DNA of 64,000 bases from Parasponia andersonii. Lineage: Eukaryota; Streptophyta; Magnoliopsida; Rosales; Cannabaceae. Position numbers and translations under genes: made by a program. Numbering within the stretch: position 1 is the first letter of the stretch; the number at the start of each line of letters is the position of its first letter. Below the pieces are notes generated by a model, which ran no database searches, had not been told where the DNA came from, and saw only the letters and a list, made by a program, of their open reading frames with translations. Below, piece by piece: positions 13,203 to 24,915 of this stretch. The stretch is taken from contig JXTB01000150.1 of the NCBI GenBank assembly GCA_002914805.1, positions 172,505 through 236,504 on the forward strand. Reading direction: 5' to 3'.

Positions 13203-13919
13203 ATACTGTATGAGGTTTTTCCAGAAAGAGAGAAAAAGAAGTAGAAATACATAAAGAAAACAAATAGATTCATGAAGTACTGCTCACATTCTTAATCTAC
13301 ATGCTTACTATTCTCTTTGAGAAGAGAATCATAAAGAAAATAATAAAAATAAAAATAGAGAAGCAAATGTATTTCATTATGAGGAATCATTAGATATTAG
13401 TTGGCTTTTGAGGTTGTACGTTTTTGTCATTCCTAATTTTGAAGTTTTATTCTTGAAATAATAAATGGTGCTAAAATTGACGGGTGCACAAGAATAGGCT
13501 TATTTTAGGAATATCAAGGGTGCCGAAATTAATAAATAACAATTTTTCAATTTTTAATAGGGTTTAATTTAAAATAGGAGTGCTTTTATTCTATTTTGGG
13601 GTGCAAATATTGCTCCTCTTACTCTAACCAGCAAAATTAGAAAGGTTATGTTTTTTTGAAATTGATTAAAACTTTTATAATAGGGTTTAGGTAAGAAATT
13701 TTAAAAAATTACACCCTCAATCCATTTTTTACATCAAGTATTAAAAAAAATATATCTGTTTTTACAAGATAAATAATCATTTTACTATGTATCGAAAAAA
13801 AAATAATAATCTTTTTTAGTGCAAAAAAATAATCATTTTACTAGATAGAGATAGGAAAATAAACTTTAGTAAGTCATTGATTTACTAAAACAAACATGAA
13901 TGTGAAGATAAATAAATAT
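13203..13919. other. AT-rich stretch, no gene seen
   Basis: Nothing is recognisable apart from poly-A/T runs and a short repeated phrase AATAATCATTTTACT (near 13770 and 13829). It would be the 3' flank of the candidate small gene at 13920-14370. Confidence 0.4.
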
Positions 13920-14370
13920 TCATACATATATGGCAAATAAAAAATAAAATAAAAATTCCTTGTAAGCACTAAGCTGATTCCCCACTAGGCGCGTATCGTG
14001 CGGCTCCATCACAACTCACAGCATAAAGGTTTTTTTCTTTTAATGTAAGTCACAGCATTTAAAAAAAACAAAAAGACGTTTATCTAATCCTTTGAAATGC
14101 TAAGGATACATTAATTAGGACTTAGAGCAATTTAAAGATAATAAAGTTGGAAGTGAATCCTCAAACAGTTTATTATAGATATACATGCTTGCTCAAAAAA
14201 TGTATATGCATACGCATATGTATTTCTCTAAATGGAATATGATATTTCTCAACAAAAATCGAAGTTATGCCAAAAAAAAAAGAAAAGAAAAACTGACCTG
14301 ATTCTTGAAAAAAGAATAAGAAGATCAAAACTAAGACCAGCAAATAAAAAGATTTTCGAGTTATCGACAT
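13920..14370 (-). CDS. Candidate small secreted-peptide gene A (two exons, speculative)
   Basis: Seen: an ATG at 14370 opens a 24-codon signal-peptide-like segment (MSITRKS followed by an L/V/I/F-rich core, then QES). It is followed at 14297 by a GT donor context (TCAG|GTCAG). The segment aligns codon by codon with 50089-50164, differing by one whole-codon indel, and the donor is at the same place and phase (phase 1). Inferred: a second exon from about 14014 (after an AG) to a stop at 13920, giving about 55 residues with a short SAY motif that also occurs in the paralogue. The second exon is weakly supported. No known family is recognised. The upstream region is interrupted by a 2.5-kb solo LTR, so expression may be altered or lost. 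Alternative: both copies are fragments of an unrecognised repeat. Confidence 0.35.
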
Positions 14371-14554
14371 TATGAGTACATAAAAGTTGGAACTATAGAT
14401 TCTGTGGGGTTTTTACTTACTACCCGTGCACTTATATACATTTTTTCTTTCCACAGAATGAAATAATAATTATTATTTTTTATTTGAAAGAAAGCATGAA
14501 GTAATAATTGATCATTATTCTCTGAAAAACAAACATTTATTTCAAAGCATGAAG

Positions 14555-17078
14555 TGTAAAAACTCAATTTTTTTAAGGATATTCTAGTTATTTTGTTTTT
14601 CAAAAAAATTAAAATAAATATATAATATTTTAATTAAATAATAGGACTCACTTTTGATTTTTAAATACACAATTTCTCTTTAATTTCCTCTCATACCCGA
14701 CACACACATTCTCTCTCTTTCTTTTTCTTTTCCTTTTCCTTTTCCTTTTCTCCTTCTTCCTTCTTCCTCCTTCTTCTTCCTCTTCTTCTTCATAAACCTA
14801 CTAAAACCAGCCACCACCATAGATAGCAAGCCGAAGCTTTTCCTCTCATGACCGGCATCGACCCTTTCCGGCAAATTACTTCCGGTAAGCCGATTTCTAA
14901 GTTTATTTGGGCGTTTTACAAATTAAGTTGTGGCATAAATACAATTATTTTTATGAAATTTTTCTTATGGCCATAAAAATTATATGAGGTAGAAAAGGAG
15001 ATTGAATCATAAATAAATATGGTGGTGTTGTGTTAAAATATTATCTGATTAGAGAGAAATCTTAAATTAAAAATATATTATTTTTCTAATTCGGGAGAAA
15101 AGTGATATTTTTCCAAAACTGAATAATATAGGATTGAAGTCTGTTACTATTCAAACTGGGCCTTGGGCTGAGCTTAGAACACTGTCATTTTCTAAATTAT
15201 TTATGCAAAAATGTCATTTTTACAAATAATCAGCAAAGTTGATATTTTTTCAAATATTTTTAAAAGTGACATTTTTCTAAATAATTATGTGATAATGATA
15301 TTTTCTGAAATATTTCAGAAAAGTTATATTTTTTTAAATAAACAGCAAAGATGATAATTTTTTAAATACTTTGAAAAAATAGACATTTTTCAAATTAATT
15401 CCGAAAAGAGATATTTTTGTAATTCTCGGATTTATAGCCTGTTTAACGTTCGAAATCTCGAAATTGATTTTTGATTTCAAATTTGGATTTAATGAGGTCG
15501 AGAAACGAATTTTGATATATAATATCATTATGTTTCGAAATGGCACAAATTTTGAGACTCGTGAATAGTCTCATTTTGCGTGTCGCAGGCCTAGATTCGA
15601 TTTGAGACCGAATCGATCAAACTATATTCCAACCTAGCATTTTTGGGTGCTCTGAATTCAGTAGTGAAGTTCGTTTCATGATCTGAAGCTCTGGTTGAAA
15701 ATCGAGTTTTCAAACCTATCGTTCAAAGATTCGAAAATGACGCTCGACCTTTCAAACGACACCCAAATGATGCCAAACTTTTTCCATAGCTCTGTAGCAC
15801 TATTTGGACACTCAGTTGAGGTAGGGGTTCAGTTACCTAGATTTAAACATGATTTAATTTAAAATTTACCTTATTACAATTTTTCGAACAATCGTGAATT
15901 AAATAATATTTTAATGAACTGTTGGAAAATCTTAGATTATACTGGAATTAGACTGTATGACTTCCATACATATTTATAAAATTATGATCTTGGGTGATTT
16001 AGCGTATTTCCTACCCAAGGTATAGTAAATTCCAGAATAATATCAAGCGGAGTTTTAAAATATTATTTGATTATGTTCTATATTGTTATTATATATATCT
16101 TGTTACATGTTCTACATACTATAGGATCACACATGAGATACATCTTAGGTATCACAGTATTATAGTAGGCATGACTAGTACACCCGCCTTCAGGGAGAGC
16201 CCATAAGCCCGCGTGAGATTTTTCTTATTATTCTCATTCGGTAGGTGTAGGCATTCAGTTGCCCTTTTGGTTTGGTAGGCTAGACACATGGGTGTTTCTA
16301 CGGTTTTCTGGGATAGTTTTCAGGTAGAGGGTACTTAGTACATATAGTACGAGTTACTCTAGTTTGTGATGAGAGGGTATGAGCTCATGAAATAGATTGA
16401 TTTATGATATGTACAAATATATATTTTTGGTTTGGTTTTAAATACGTGACTACTCTAGATATTAATTATTTTATACCTAGTTTATAAATGGATTTTGGAA
16501 GAGGTATTAACCACATGGGTTTGGTAAAATTTCAAAAAAAAAATAGTAATTGAATTTCTACTAAGCATTCATATGCTTACTCCCTACTTCCTCCCCTTTC
16601 AGATGTCGATTTATTTTGTGGTAATTATTTTAGTGGCCTGGCAAGCATGCTTGGTATATGCTTACAGTTCCAATCCTCTTCATTGGTTGGTTTGTAATCT
16701 GTATCGATTCTCATTTTCTAAGTCAAAATTTATTTAGCCAATAGTAATATATTTACTAAGCAGATGTATGAAGATAATTTTTATTATTAAATCGAGTACT
16801 TGGAAAATAAAATGATTTTAGGTAAACTATTTGAACATTGGGCCTAGGGTTTTAAATTGAATTGTTTCATTAAACTTCATGAAATAACACAAGTTTTTAA
16901 ACTAGTTAATTAGAATTTTTGCTAAACTTAAAATGAAGAATTTCTTGGAAATTTTATAATTGGTAGATAACAAGATTATCAAATTTATCCAATCTTGTAA
17001 AATTTTAGAAACTACTGCTTATCACTATTTTCAATTAAAATTACTAAAAGTCACAGACTTGAATTTTCGGTCGTGACA
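14555..17078 (+). mobile_element. Solo LTR, chromovirus (Tekay-like) family
   Basis: The element starts TGTAAAAACTC and ends GGTCGTGACA. It is flanked by the 5-bp direct duplication TGAAG (14550-14554 and 17079-17083) and contains no gag or pol. Inside are a pyrimidine-rich CT tract (14700-14795) typical of the leader side of such LTRs and a segment near 15830 (GGTAGGGGTTCAGTTACCTAG) that has a clear counterpart in the inverted LTR at 18854-21197. Known: unequal recombination between two LTRs leaves a solo LTR with one target duplication. It lies about 185 bp upstream of the ATG of candidate gene A. Confidence 0.85.
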
Positions 17079-17083
17079 TGAAG

Positions 17084-18329
17084 TAATCATCATTATTGTC
17101 CTCTAGATGGTAATACCAACAAACACTTATTTTGTTCTTAATTGTTTATCTTCCGTACATGAGCAAGCAGCCACCTTCAGAACAATTTTAATTTCACTAT
17201 TGCTTATATAATTTTCTTTTGAACGATTCGTTGGTTGAAAATTATGGCCTTCCAGTTAGCAAAAACATATGATACTAATGTCTAAAAACATACGTATGTA
17301 GATAACTAAATACTAACATGTTACATGTACTGGATGCCATTTCAAAAATAGAAATTACATGGATACAATGAGTTTTTTTCCTTAATCTTTCAATATATGT
17401 AGTCGTTAAAGACATTAATTTATTTAAGTAAGCATTCCATATAATGATATACAGAATTATACCACTAGAAGCAAACCATTACCAATATTGTTACATTGAC
17501 GACTAAGTTATTATTTCAATTAACTATGTTTCTATTATTTTATAAACTAATAGTAAATTTAAATCCGTTTAGATATGGTTTCACGCTTCTTTGTCCTTCC
17601 CTTCGTTTCTAACAATGACACACGAAGCAAAATTCTGTAAACTAACAGTAGCCACCAGATTCAGGTGAAATGTAATTTTCACGTGTAGGATATTCAGAAA
17701 AATGTGGCTCTATATCTTTTTCTTTTGGCTAAATATAAAAAAGGGGATCGGTGGGTACCCGTCCTACTCCTCAAATCCTTTAGCTTTTCAAGCATTCTCA
17801 GGCCCCACTAAGGATCTACAGGGGCCTAACCTTCTCTCTTGCCCTTCGGCCCAGTGTTACCCAGTTACTAGCACACTCCAATGCATCAAATGTGGCTCTA
17901 CATCTATACTAGCTATTGACGGAGGTTTTGTGAACAATGAATTTTGAGATTTGCGAGATGTGGCTTGTATATAAAAAAAATTGATAAAACAAAGCAAACA
18001 AAGAGACAAGAGTTTTATAGTAATTTAGCCCTAAAATGATGAGCCTATATATACGGTTCTTCACTATTTTCTCGAGAATTACAAGAGTTTATCTAAGTCT
18101 CAAGGTGAGAGTAAAGATAATTACAAAGAGAATATATAATGAAATGATTGTAAGACGAAAAATAATAAGACTGAGCCTCCTTTATATAAGTGAGAATGAA
18201 TCAATGTTTTCTAACTATAAAAATGAGAAAGTACATATTCTAAAGATACAATTGCTAGAAATTCTGAAAAAGATTTCGAAAAATGATTTTACCAAAAATA
18301 ATATCCATAGTTTTGTAAACAAATCAATA
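17084..18329. other. Intergenic DNA; left 100 bp is displaced upstream DNA of candidate gene A
   Basis: The segment 17079-17175 aligns with 50265-50345 (TGAAGTAAT, then ATGAGCAA further on), so it was joined to 14554 before the LTR inserted. A GC-richer 81-codon open frame at 17702-17947 is not recognised and I do not call it a gene. The span 17990-18150 resembles a degraded retroelement LTR. Confidence 0.5.
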
Positions 18330-18853
18330 ATGTAGCGGAATTAGTATTTTAAAATTTTTTGAGAAGCATTACAAAACAAAACGTAGGATTATTGATTTAA
18401 CATAAATCAATTCATGGATCTTGGTTTAGATAAAACCTGGAAATGCTTCACAACTATTAAGCCTTTTCGTCTATTCCCTAGAATCTATTGAACGATTCAG
18501 TGTGTGGAACCTTCTTAATTCCCAAAAAGAGATAAGTGAAAGATCCAGAAGATACTCTTCCTTCTCCTTGATTGCACATCTATGACCATGAGTATCTCTC
18601 CCTTAGCAATCATAAATGAACATGGGATTTCTTCCGTCGCGGCTCAGTTCTCTCACACTCTCTCTTTTCAGTGTCACACGTGAAGCACAGTTACTGTACT
18701 ATGGGTGGCGCGTAGTTTTCTAAAAATGCTTATGAGAACTTTTCTCTTAAGTATTAGAGAGATGTAAACCTTATTAGGCTTAACTGACCGTTTAATTAGT
18801 TATTGGGTTATATGTGAGCTAGATAGGACACCTTATGGATCAAAATAGTCTAT
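18330..18853 (-). mobile_element. Partial, diverged Copia LTR remnant
   Basis: The start (ATGTAGCGGAATTAGTATTTTAAAATTTTTT-like phrase, read in parts) and the end (GAGCTAGATAGGACACCTTATGGATCAAAATAGTCTA-like phrase, read in parts) resemble two separated blocks of the Copia LTRs at 30495-36349 and 42392-44195. The middle is unrelated or strongly diverged. The orientation is taken from the better copies. Confidence 0.35.
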
Positions 18854-21197
18854 GTCACGACCCAAACCCTGAGCCAGTAACAGAAGAGGAATTTCACAAG
18901 TGGAAATTCATAATTTGTTTTAGAAAATTTTAGAAACTTCAATTTTTCAAAAAATGACACTTGTTTCAAAAACGACAACTTTTGTAAAAGTTTGTAAAAA
19001 TAATCTAAATTATAATTTTCCACAATTTATGATCACTACTAGACATAGACTTTTAATAATAGTAATAAAATATACATGTGCATTACCATCATCATCATTA
19101 GTAGGTATAATAGATAGTACAGGCTAAAACCAAAGTATGAGCCTTAAATATTATTACAAATCTAAAGTAAGAATTAGTAAGTAGTTATCAACTACTAAAC
19201 TAGTAACAATATTTCTCTCCTAATTACTCCACTCTGGAGTTACTCAAGTCACACCGTACACCACTTAAGAGAGGAAAGATAAGGAGATGAGCATTCACAT
19301 ACTCAGTAGAAATTTAATTAGCTTTTTAATATGAATGTAATTTTTTCAAACCTATATGGTTAGTTCCTTTCCAAAATCTATTTATTAAAAAAGATTGTAA
19401 AGTATTAAAGATCAAGAATGATCATGTAATCAAAACCAAAACCAAAGTCACAATGTTGTACATATCATAAATCAATCAAATATAAGTATGAGCTCTCATC
19501 TTCTCATCATAGTTATGTAATACCTCTTTAACAGAGTTACCCAATATCTTGACACTACCCAAAGGTATGTCAGTAAATCCTGCACAGGGGCGTAGCTCTC
19601 TTACCTAGTGCTGTAGTAACTCGCCAGCGATCTAAATACTATGATGCTAAAATGGAACTCAAGTATGTAATCCTATCGTAGAAACAATATATTATAGAAA
19701 TTGTAATAACCATGCATCAAGTATATCAAGTAAATCATACTTTAAAACTTATTTGGTATTATTCTGCAATTTACTATAAAAACGGGCAATATAATAGCTG
19801 TATTTTTCCAAAACTAAAATTTTAAACTTACATAAAAATCATACAATCCAATCCCAAAATAATCCAATATATCTTAATAGTTCACAAGCTCACCATATAT
19901 CTAATCAAATCATTCAAATCCATGAAAATCGATAATTTCAAGAAATAGGTCATAATACACATTTTAAATCAAAATAAGTATAAAACTTAGTAATTGAACC
20001 CCTATCTATCCTTGATAGCTAGGGTAAGCTATCGGTGTCTGTATATTATCTCGTTGGTCACCTGGTCTCTCGAAAGGTCATTTTGGGATCCTGTGAGCTC
20101 GCTTCGAGGGGTGACATTCCAAACGAAACCTCAAATTGAGAAACGAAGGTCACCACTAAATTCAAAGTACCATAAAAATACTAGGTTAAATATAGATTTC
20201 GATTAATTTGGGCTCCGGTCAGGGCCCATGGCACCCAAACCGAGGCATAATCTCAAGCCTTGTATCTTGGATTTCGTGCCACCTCAAAAATTATTAATGT
20301 TTTATATCAAAACTCATATCTTGATCTTACTTAGTCCAATTTTGAAGTCTAATTTCCATTTCGAGGTGTTTAGCTCAAATATGGGCTTAATTAGAAACTA
20401 CTACAAAAGTTACAAAATGCCAATTTATGAAAATTTTTAGATAAATGCCACAAAATTCAGATCAGTTTTTCTCTCAATCCGTTCATCCATTTTCCACAAA
20501 TCCACCACTTTTCATCTTATCTTAAACCATATTTTGATCCCTTAAAATTTCATGAGCAATGGATGAACATTACAAAAAATAATTGCACAAATGCTACTTT
20601 TTGTTAAGAAAATGACATAAAAATTTTTAAATGCTCACTAGAGTTCCTTGGCTAGAAATTGGTGGCGGTGAAGGGTTAAAAACAATTGGAAAAATCTTAG
20701 GCTCGCAAGAGGTGGTGGTCCTCAGCCTTGAATGGCAACTGGAGACCAAACTAGTCCTCAACCTTGCACGTCAACGGCTAACGAACCAGCGGCAGAGGGT
20801 CGTCGGTCACGTGGGAAGCTTCCTCGGCTGGAGCTCGGTGGTGGATCGATGCCTGCATTTGGGAATTAGGCTGCGCAAGGGAGGGGTGCAAGGAAGAAGA
20901 AAAAGAGAGAGTGAGAGAGAGAATTAGGGATTTGTGTGATTTTTGGAGGTTTAGTCACATGTGGCCTTAATTGGGTGGTAGTATAGCTTTTCGAAATTGT
21001 ATTGTGGCCAAAGTTTCAAATTCGTTCTTCACTTAAGTCCTTATAAATACAAAGTTAACACCAACTTTAAAGTTTTCTTTGAGTTTGGCCCAAATCTGAA
21101 TTTAACTAAATTTTCACCCAATTTATTTAATTTAATTTTTTTCCCTCAATTTATTAAAAGACCACAATACTCTTAATTAAAAATCAAGGTTTTCACA
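18854..21197 (-). mobile_element. Chromovirus (Tekay-like) 3' LTR, minus strand
   Basis: Read on the minus strand it starts TGTGAAAACC just after a polypurine tract (AAGGAGGGGAGGA) and ends GGGTCGTGACA. It is related along its length to the solo LTR 14555-17078 but inverted. Shared landmarks are the CT-rich leader block (near 20880-20925), the segment around 19995-20015 and the terminal CGTGACA. At 2344 bp it is close to the 2524-bp solo LTR. The pol end of the same element adjoins on the right. Confidence 0.75.
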
Positions 21198-21239
21198 TCC
21201 TCCCCTCCTTAAGGGAATTTCATCCCGAAATTCAAAGTA

Positions 21240-21857
21240 CAAGGCAAGAATCAAAGTATATCTTTAAGTTGAAAGTTAAATAAATGAGGATACTTTTCAT
21301 ACATTTCGGTCTCAATTTCCCAAGTGGTTTCTTTTTCCTTGTGATGTTCCCAAAGAGCCTTAACAAGAGGAATCTCTCTATTACGAAGTATCTTGAGCTC
21401 TCTTGCCACTATTCGAACTGGTTGTTCCTCATAAGTTACATTCTCTTGGATAGGCACTTCCATATACTGGACAACATGAGATGGGTCAAGTATGTACTTC
21501 TTGAGCATTGAAACATGGAATACATTGTGTACTTGACCTAATTACAGTGGTAGATCCAGACAATTAGTAATAGGCCCAATTCTATCAGTAATCTCGAATG
21601 GTTCAATATACCTTGGAGCTAACTTCGCATTAACTTCAAATCTCGGGACTCCACGCATTGGCATGACTTTTAAGATTACCTCATCACCAACATCAAACTC
21701 GATCTCACATCTTATGTGGTCTGCATAGCTTTTCTGACAATTCTGAACAACTTTAAGTCTCTCTTCGATCTTGTTAACCTTCTCAGTAGTCTTTTACTAG
21801 CTCTGGCCCAAGAGCAACACGCTCTTCTGCATCAGCCCAACACGAGGGTGATGTAAA
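21240..21857 (-). pseudogene. Chromovirus pol C-terminus with chromodomain
   Basis: On the minus strand, 21508-21251 encodes an 85-residue segment with the order expected at the end of Tekay/Del pol: LRKYI-like start (MLKKYILDPSHV), YEEQPVRI, then the chromodomain core (LRNREIPLVKALW, aromatic TWE) and a YPHLF end. Upstream, 21850-21520 contains the integrase C-terminal region with stops (GPELV, then QKSYADH). The element is cut at about 21857 by the plus-strand chromovirus. Known: chromodomains target such elements to heterochromatin. Confidence 0.85.
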
Positions 21858-23563
21858 TACAAAGTTCTTCTTTGATGAATAAAGGTCTTAGGAACCTATA
21901 AATATTACTGAAAATATAGAATTTAAGTAGAGAATTAAACTTAGATATAAAATCACAAAGTTTACTATTTGTGGATTCAAGAGATTTCATTATTTGAATA
22001 AGTTGTCTATACTTATAATCAGATTTCTTTAGTTTGAATATGGAATATATTAGTCCTTTTATGTGTATTACATTCATTTATGTGCTGTTTGTAACTATAA
22101 ATAAGGGCAAAATTTGTTTTAAACTTGTCTAAACCAAAAAAGATTTCAAATTTACTTATATGTTGTTCTAGATATTTTTTTTGATGTGTATATGAAAGAA
22201 TTGGCTTGCAGATTATTATTGCATATTTAAAACCATGATTTTAATCATGTGGGAATGTCCTAAAATAGAGGAGGTACTGTTCAAATTGTTTTAAAATGAA
22301 ATGGCACCATTTAGAGGCAAATAGACTAGTTTTACAAAGTTATATATCATTTTGGATCATTTTTGTACTAAAGAACTAGCATTCATATTTTGATACTTTT
22401 GAATAATTTTCAAATATTATTTATTGGCTGCTAAGTACCTCAAATGATCTATATACTTTCAGGTTATTTTATGATCAAGTTTCCTAATTTCGTGATAGTT
22501 TTGATTTCGATCTTGTTCGAGTATCTTGGTGTATTCATTTTAGTGAAATGTGTATTTTGAATAAAAGAAATTTATGACAGGTGATTGGCACACCAGTCTC
22601 TCAAGGATATTGACTTTTTCCATTATCAATTTCTATTTAAAACCTAAGATAAGTAAAGACTTATAACTATGTCCCAAAAATTACATGGAAGATGCCATTA
22701 TGTGAAACTTATTTATTCTCGAGAGTTAAGAAATGACATGTGCATGGCATGTATTGCACGTATTCCATGGCACATATTGCATGTACCAATTTTATAAGAT
22801 AAGTTTTAACTGAAATTGATAGTTTATCAGAGATTGGTAGGTAAGTCTGTTGATGCAAACTCTCTCATTAAATTGGAACTTACAGATCTTATGATGTATT
22901 TCGTTGAAGCGAGACAATATTAGCATGGTGTAGGATGTACCTTTGATGAAAGAAGAAGTTTTCAAAAATCTCACATGATAGTTGCACCTTATTTTTACTC
23001 TTGGCCAAAGTTTTCACCCAATGTTATCACGACCTATCGACTTACTGGACTAGTACTATGCTAAAGGGCCCAACTATGAATGTTTTTAAAGGAAATTCAT
23101 GGACTCAAATATTTAAGAAAGAAAAATGTACAATAGAAATTTAATGAGATTTTAAAGAGTACTTGAGCATGCATAGTTTTTACTTAATGAGCTTTAGCTC
23201 ATTTTAGTCTTGTGATGTAGATGATGAGACATATTTTGGTGTTGACTAACTAGTTGTCTGACTTACCTATTAATGCCATGATTATATAGATGTGGACGAG
23301 CTTAACCTGTGGGCGATATTTCTATATTACGATATTTTAGGTGTTATGTAAATACTACAGTTGATGACAAAATAGACTGATGAAAACTTCTTTTGATTTT
23401 AAATTTTGTAAAGACACTTTCAACAAGAAATGTCATGCAGTTGTTTTTATTTAAAGATTTTGGAAAGTTCAAATTTTCCTATATTTTTATAAAACTAAAG
23501 ATATAGATAATAGTTCATAGTTTGAATGTATATGACAATATAGTTAAATTAGAGGGTATTATA
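21858..23563 (+). mobile_element. Chromovirus 5' LTR, truncated at its 5' side
   Basis: The first 250 bp (to about 22105) are homologous to 29549-29785 in direct orientation. The LTR runs to the primer site at 23568. The 5' part, equivalent to 28284-29548 of the other LTR, is missing at the junction with the minus-strand pol fragment. Reading frames inside are not genes. Confidence 0.7.
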
Positions 23564-23567
23564 GTAT

Positions 23568-23578
23568 TGGTATCAAAG
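23568..23578 (+). other. Primer-binding site, initiator-Met tRNA type
   Basis: TGGTATCAAAG follows the 5' LTR. It differs at one position from the common plant TGGTATCAGAG site complementary to the 3' end of initiator methionine tRNA. It sets the plus orientation of the element at 21858-29785. Confidence 0.7.
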
Positions 23579-23699
23579 TTGAGCTTTAATCATTTCTAAA
23601 GACTACCTAATTGTGCATGATCATATGATAAAAAGCTTAGTCAGCCAATAAATTTTAATTTCTTGTGTTTGTATTAAATTTGATACCATACGTTATGAT

Positions 23700-24915
23700 A
23701 TGTCATGTTCTTCTTATTGGCTATTATGCTTAGATGTAAGTAAGAGGGTGACTATACAAGGAATCATACCAAGAGCTAAGGCTCAAACAAATAACCAAAA
23801 GGGTGATAGGAGGGGTACTACTAAAAATCAAACCAACAAAGATGTTGTTATAGGTAGGTTGATAGAGTTGGTTGAGACACAAGTAAGACAATTAGAAAGG
23901 CTTATAGAAAGATAGGAAAGCATGGAGATCAAGCACCATCAGCTATAGCTAGACAAAAAACCTATAAACTAGCTTGTAAGAAGTTTAGAAAGAATAAGCC
24001 TCCAGCTTTCAAGGGTGAATCTGATCTATTATTGGCAAAAGAATGGATTCGAAGTATTAAGGGTATCTTCGACTATATATGAATCCATGGTGAGGAAAAT
24101 GATTCATGTGCCACTTTTTTGGTTTAAATGAATGCTAGACATTGGTAGGATTCTATGAAGTCTATCACCGATGTCAACAAGCTTACTTGGGAGTAGTTTA
24201 ATGAAATATTCTACAGAAAATATTTCAACAATGCATATAGGGTAATGAAGGCTACTTAGTTTATTAATCTAAAATAGGGAAGTATATTTGTTAGTGACTA
24301 CATAAAGAAATTTGAAGAGTTATCTTGATTTATTCCACACATGGTGAGTAGAAATGAGCTAAAAGTAAACCAGTTCTTACAAGGGCTTAACGCAAAAATT
24401 CATAGGGATGTTAAGATGTCTGCTCATAAAGATATGTCATATACTGAGGTTGCAGATAAAGCTCTCGAAGTAGAAGAGGCTGAGCTAAGGGTTATTAAAG
24501 CTAAAAAAATTGATATAAATATTGCAAGGAGAGATACAATCTTTGGAAAAAGATCTCAATCTAGGCTAGTATAAATAAAAAAAAGTGGTAACAGAACTAA
24601 AGAGAAAGATAAGAGCCCAAAAAAAGACAAGAGCCCTAAAAAGCTAACCAATGGGCCAGCAGGCACAATCAGCTACCTCTCAAAGGACTATTTGTTCTAA
24701 ATATGGGAACCTTATCGTGAAGATTGTTTAATGGGTTCTGGTACTTGCTTCTTGTGTGAAAAGTCTGGTCACTTTGCAAAGAATTGTCCGAACACTTCAG
24801 ATGGGGAGAAGAAAGTCCCAACTCATGTGTATACAATGACCGAAAAAGATGCCAAAGTGAATCCATCTATTGTAGCAGGTGAGATTCTTATCTCTAGTAT
24901 TCCTATTTATGCTTA
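23700..24915 (+). pseudogene. Chromovirus gag remnant with CCHC zinc knuckle
   Basis: Broken frames encode a coiled N-terminal part (23700-23915) and a capsid segment (about 23990-24330) with multiple stops. The stretch 24341-24574 (FLQGLN) is followed by one CCHC knuckle at about 24743-24790 (CFLCEKSGHFAKNC), whose four metal ligands are all retained. Stops interrupt the capsid at tryptophan- and glutamine-type positions. It precedes pol in the normal order. Confidence 0.85.

Noticed and set aside
17702..17947. 81-codon open frame with a GC-richer segment
   Set aside because: No recognised domain, no splice or promoter context, and flanked by decayed retroelement DNA. It could be captured exon sequence, but I have no support.
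20631..20927. 98-codon open frame in the minus-strand LTR
   Set aside because: It lies in the GC-richer leader part of a chromovirus LTR on the opposite strand and matches no protein.
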